Part shown: piece by piece, positions 62,945-64,000 of the stretch
How the letters are laid out: each line of letters begins with the position of its first letter
Numbering within the stretch: the stretch's first letter is position 1
From: Gemmatimonadaceae bacterium
GTDB taxonomy: Bacteria; Gemmatimonadota; Gemmatimonadetes; Gemmatimonadales; Gemmatimonadaceae
Length of the DNA: 64,000 nt
Direction: 5' to 3'
Assembly: GCA_020851455.1 (NCBI GenBank)
Contig: JADZCT010000038.1
Span: 1-64,000 of the forward strand
Translations under genes and position numbers: made by a program
The notes under the pieces: generated by a model
The model's input: only the letters and a program-made list of their open reading frames with translations
Told to the model about the DNA's origin: nothing
Databases searched by the model: none

Positions 62945-64000
62945 CGCCTGCTCGCGACACCTCGGCGGCCGGCAGCTCAGTGAGCCTGGAACGCGTGTGC
63001 ATCGTGATGATGAGCGCCGTCGGCGACGCCGTGCACGTGATGCCTGTCATCCACTCGATCAAGCGGGCGGCGCCCGACGCCCGAATCACCTGGGTTCTGC
63101 AGCCTGGGCCCGCCACGCTCGTGCGCGGGCATCCGCTCGTGGACGACATCGTCGAGTTCGACCGCACCGCCGGGCTGCGCGGATTCCTCCGCGTTCGGCG
63201 CGCACTCGCCTCGCGGCCGGCCACCGTCGTCGTCAACCTGCAAGTCTACTTCAAAGCCGGAATCATCACCGGCTTCAGTCGCGCGCCGGTCAAGCTGGGC
63301 TTCGACCGCGCCCGCGCACGCGACGCCAACTGGATCTTCACCAACCATCGCATTCCGCAGCACGCAATGCAGCATGTCCAGGACCAGTACCTGGAGTTCT
63401 GCTCCTGGCTCGGCGCTCCAACCGACCGCGTGGAATGGAACCTCGGCCCGTGGAACGACGAAGAGCGCGCCTGGCAGCACGACTTCTTCGCGCAGTTCGA
63501 CCGTCCGGTCGTGCCGATCGTGGTCGCGACGAGCAAACCCGAGAAGGACTGGATGCCAGAGCGCTGGGCAGAGGTGTGCGACGCCCTGAACGCGGACTTC
63601 GGACTGCAGCCCGTGCTCGTTGGCGGCCGGTCGCCCCGTGAACTGGCGGCCGAAGCGGCAATCCTCGCCCGTGCGCGGCACCGGCCGGCCTCGGCGCTTG
63701 GCAGCGGCCTGCGGCGGCTCGCCGCGATCCTCGATGGCGCCGAGCTTGCACTCACGCCCGACACCGGTCCGCTCCACTTGGCGGTCGCGCTGAGGACGCC
63801 GGTCATTTCGCTGATCGGCTACTCGAACCCAAAGCGCGTGGGGCCATACCGGTGGTGCCGCGACCTCGTAATAGATGCCTACGGTGACCCAGGCGAGGAC
63901 TACCCCATCTCGATGGAGAACCGGCCCGGACGCATGCCGCGCATTGCCGTCCGCGATGTCCTCGACCGCGTGGAGCGGTGGCGGGCCGCCAAGAAAGAGG
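62941..64000 (+). CDS. GT9-family glycosyltransferase (heptosyltransferase-like), truncated by the window edge
   Basis: Open at the window end (353 codons visible). ADP-heptose:LPS heptosyltransferase-like enzyme: N-terminal MMSAVGDAVHVMPVIHSIKR, TWVLQPGPATLVRGHPLVDDI, FDRARARDANWIFTNHRI, then in the second half VATSKPEKDWMPERWAEVC and the nucleotide-sugar motif TPDTGPLHLAVALRTPVISL followed by GYSNPKRVGPYR. The start is TTG at 62941, overlapping the previous stop as TTGA with GAGG upstream; GTG at 62980 is the alternative. It probably extends the LPS core made with the adjacent Kdo kinase. Confidence 0.9.
   Translation, partial: MTPARDTSAAGSSVSLERVCIVMMSAVGDAVHVMPVIHSIKRAAPDARITWVLQPGPATLVRGHPLVDDIVEFDRTAGLRGFLRVRRALASRPATVVVNLQVYFKAGIITGFSRAPVKLGFDRARARDANWIFTNHRIPQHAMQHVQDQYLEFCSWLGAPTDRVEWNLGPWNDEERAWQHDFFAQFDRPVVPIVVATSKPEKDWMPERWAEVCDALNADFGLQPVLVGGRSPRELAAEAAILARARHRPASALGSGLRRLAAILDGAELALTPDTGPLHLAVALRTPVISLIGYSNPKRVGPYRWCRDLVIDAYGDPGEDYPISMENRPGRMPRIAVRDVLDRVERWRAAKKE

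Overview
The window is a GC-rich (visually around two thirds G+C), densely coded stretch of a Gram-negative bacterial chromosome. I count 56 protein genes, two tRNA genes and a few hairpins and repeats. Signs of an outer membrane are a Kdo-type LPS kinase, a heptosyltransferase-like GT9 enzyme, many lipoproteins, HtrA and a predicted outer-membrane protein. The mix of secreted lipoproteins, Big2 immunoglobulin-like domains, a zinc-ribbon Ser/Thr kinase and type IV pilus parts resembles Gemmatimonadota. That placement is inference, since there is no rRNA here. I see no prophage, insertion sequence, CRISPR array, restriction-modification genes or defence island; the region is core genome.

Layout: 27-5033 carries purE, a secreted esterase-like protein, a P1-family peptidase, holB and moaC. 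5030-9283 holds cell-envelope genes: a lytic transglycosylase divergent from a class A beta-lactamase-like protein, a GT4 glycosyltransferase and a PAP2 phosphatase. 9387-15296 has a YIP1-like membrane protein, tRNA-Lys, an MscS channel, a receptor-like kinase, a cyclophilin and two lipoproteins. 15497-18931 is one 1144-residue Big2 lipoprotein. 19151-23505 is the classical ffh-rpsP-rimM-trmD-rplS-rnhB cluster on the minus strand, interrupted by a GTGCG tandem repeat just before trmD. 23527-27068 has lon and a DUF445 protein. 27148-31889 has a YfaP-like lipoprotein coupled to a metalloprotease, a prepilin peptidase, an RNA methyltransferase and an M48 protease.

31893-37262 is a tightly overlapping operon for purine nucleoside salvage: a tandem double 5'-nucleotidase, a small predicted beta-grasp protein, adenosine deaminase and purine nucleoside phosphorylase. 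Uridine kinase is divergent from it. 37952-43337 is a phosphate/polyphosphate block: a Ppx/GppA-HD protein facing PPK1, a Pit transporter and its DUF47 partner. 43505-53880 is protein quality control: rhomboid, DnaK, HtrA, tRNA-Leu, trigger factor, ClpP, ClpX and EngB, then a secreted protein and an acetyltransferase. 53888-64000 has a Nudix hydrolase, a PilB ATPase fused to a receiver domain, an outer-membrane protein, trpE, an FHA-GAF-adenylate cyclase, a Kdo kinase and a truncated GT9 gene.

Two window-wide signals stand out. First, the palindromic hexamer RTCGAY is almost absent: I found one copy by eye where tens would be expected by chance, and the related RTTGAY/RTCAAY forms sit where it should be, even at the cost of rare codons. 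This suggests methylation-driven decay or restriction avoidance. Second, at least eight genes have a TANNNT-like box 5-7 bases before the start codon and no ribosome binding site, which suggests leaderless transcripts.
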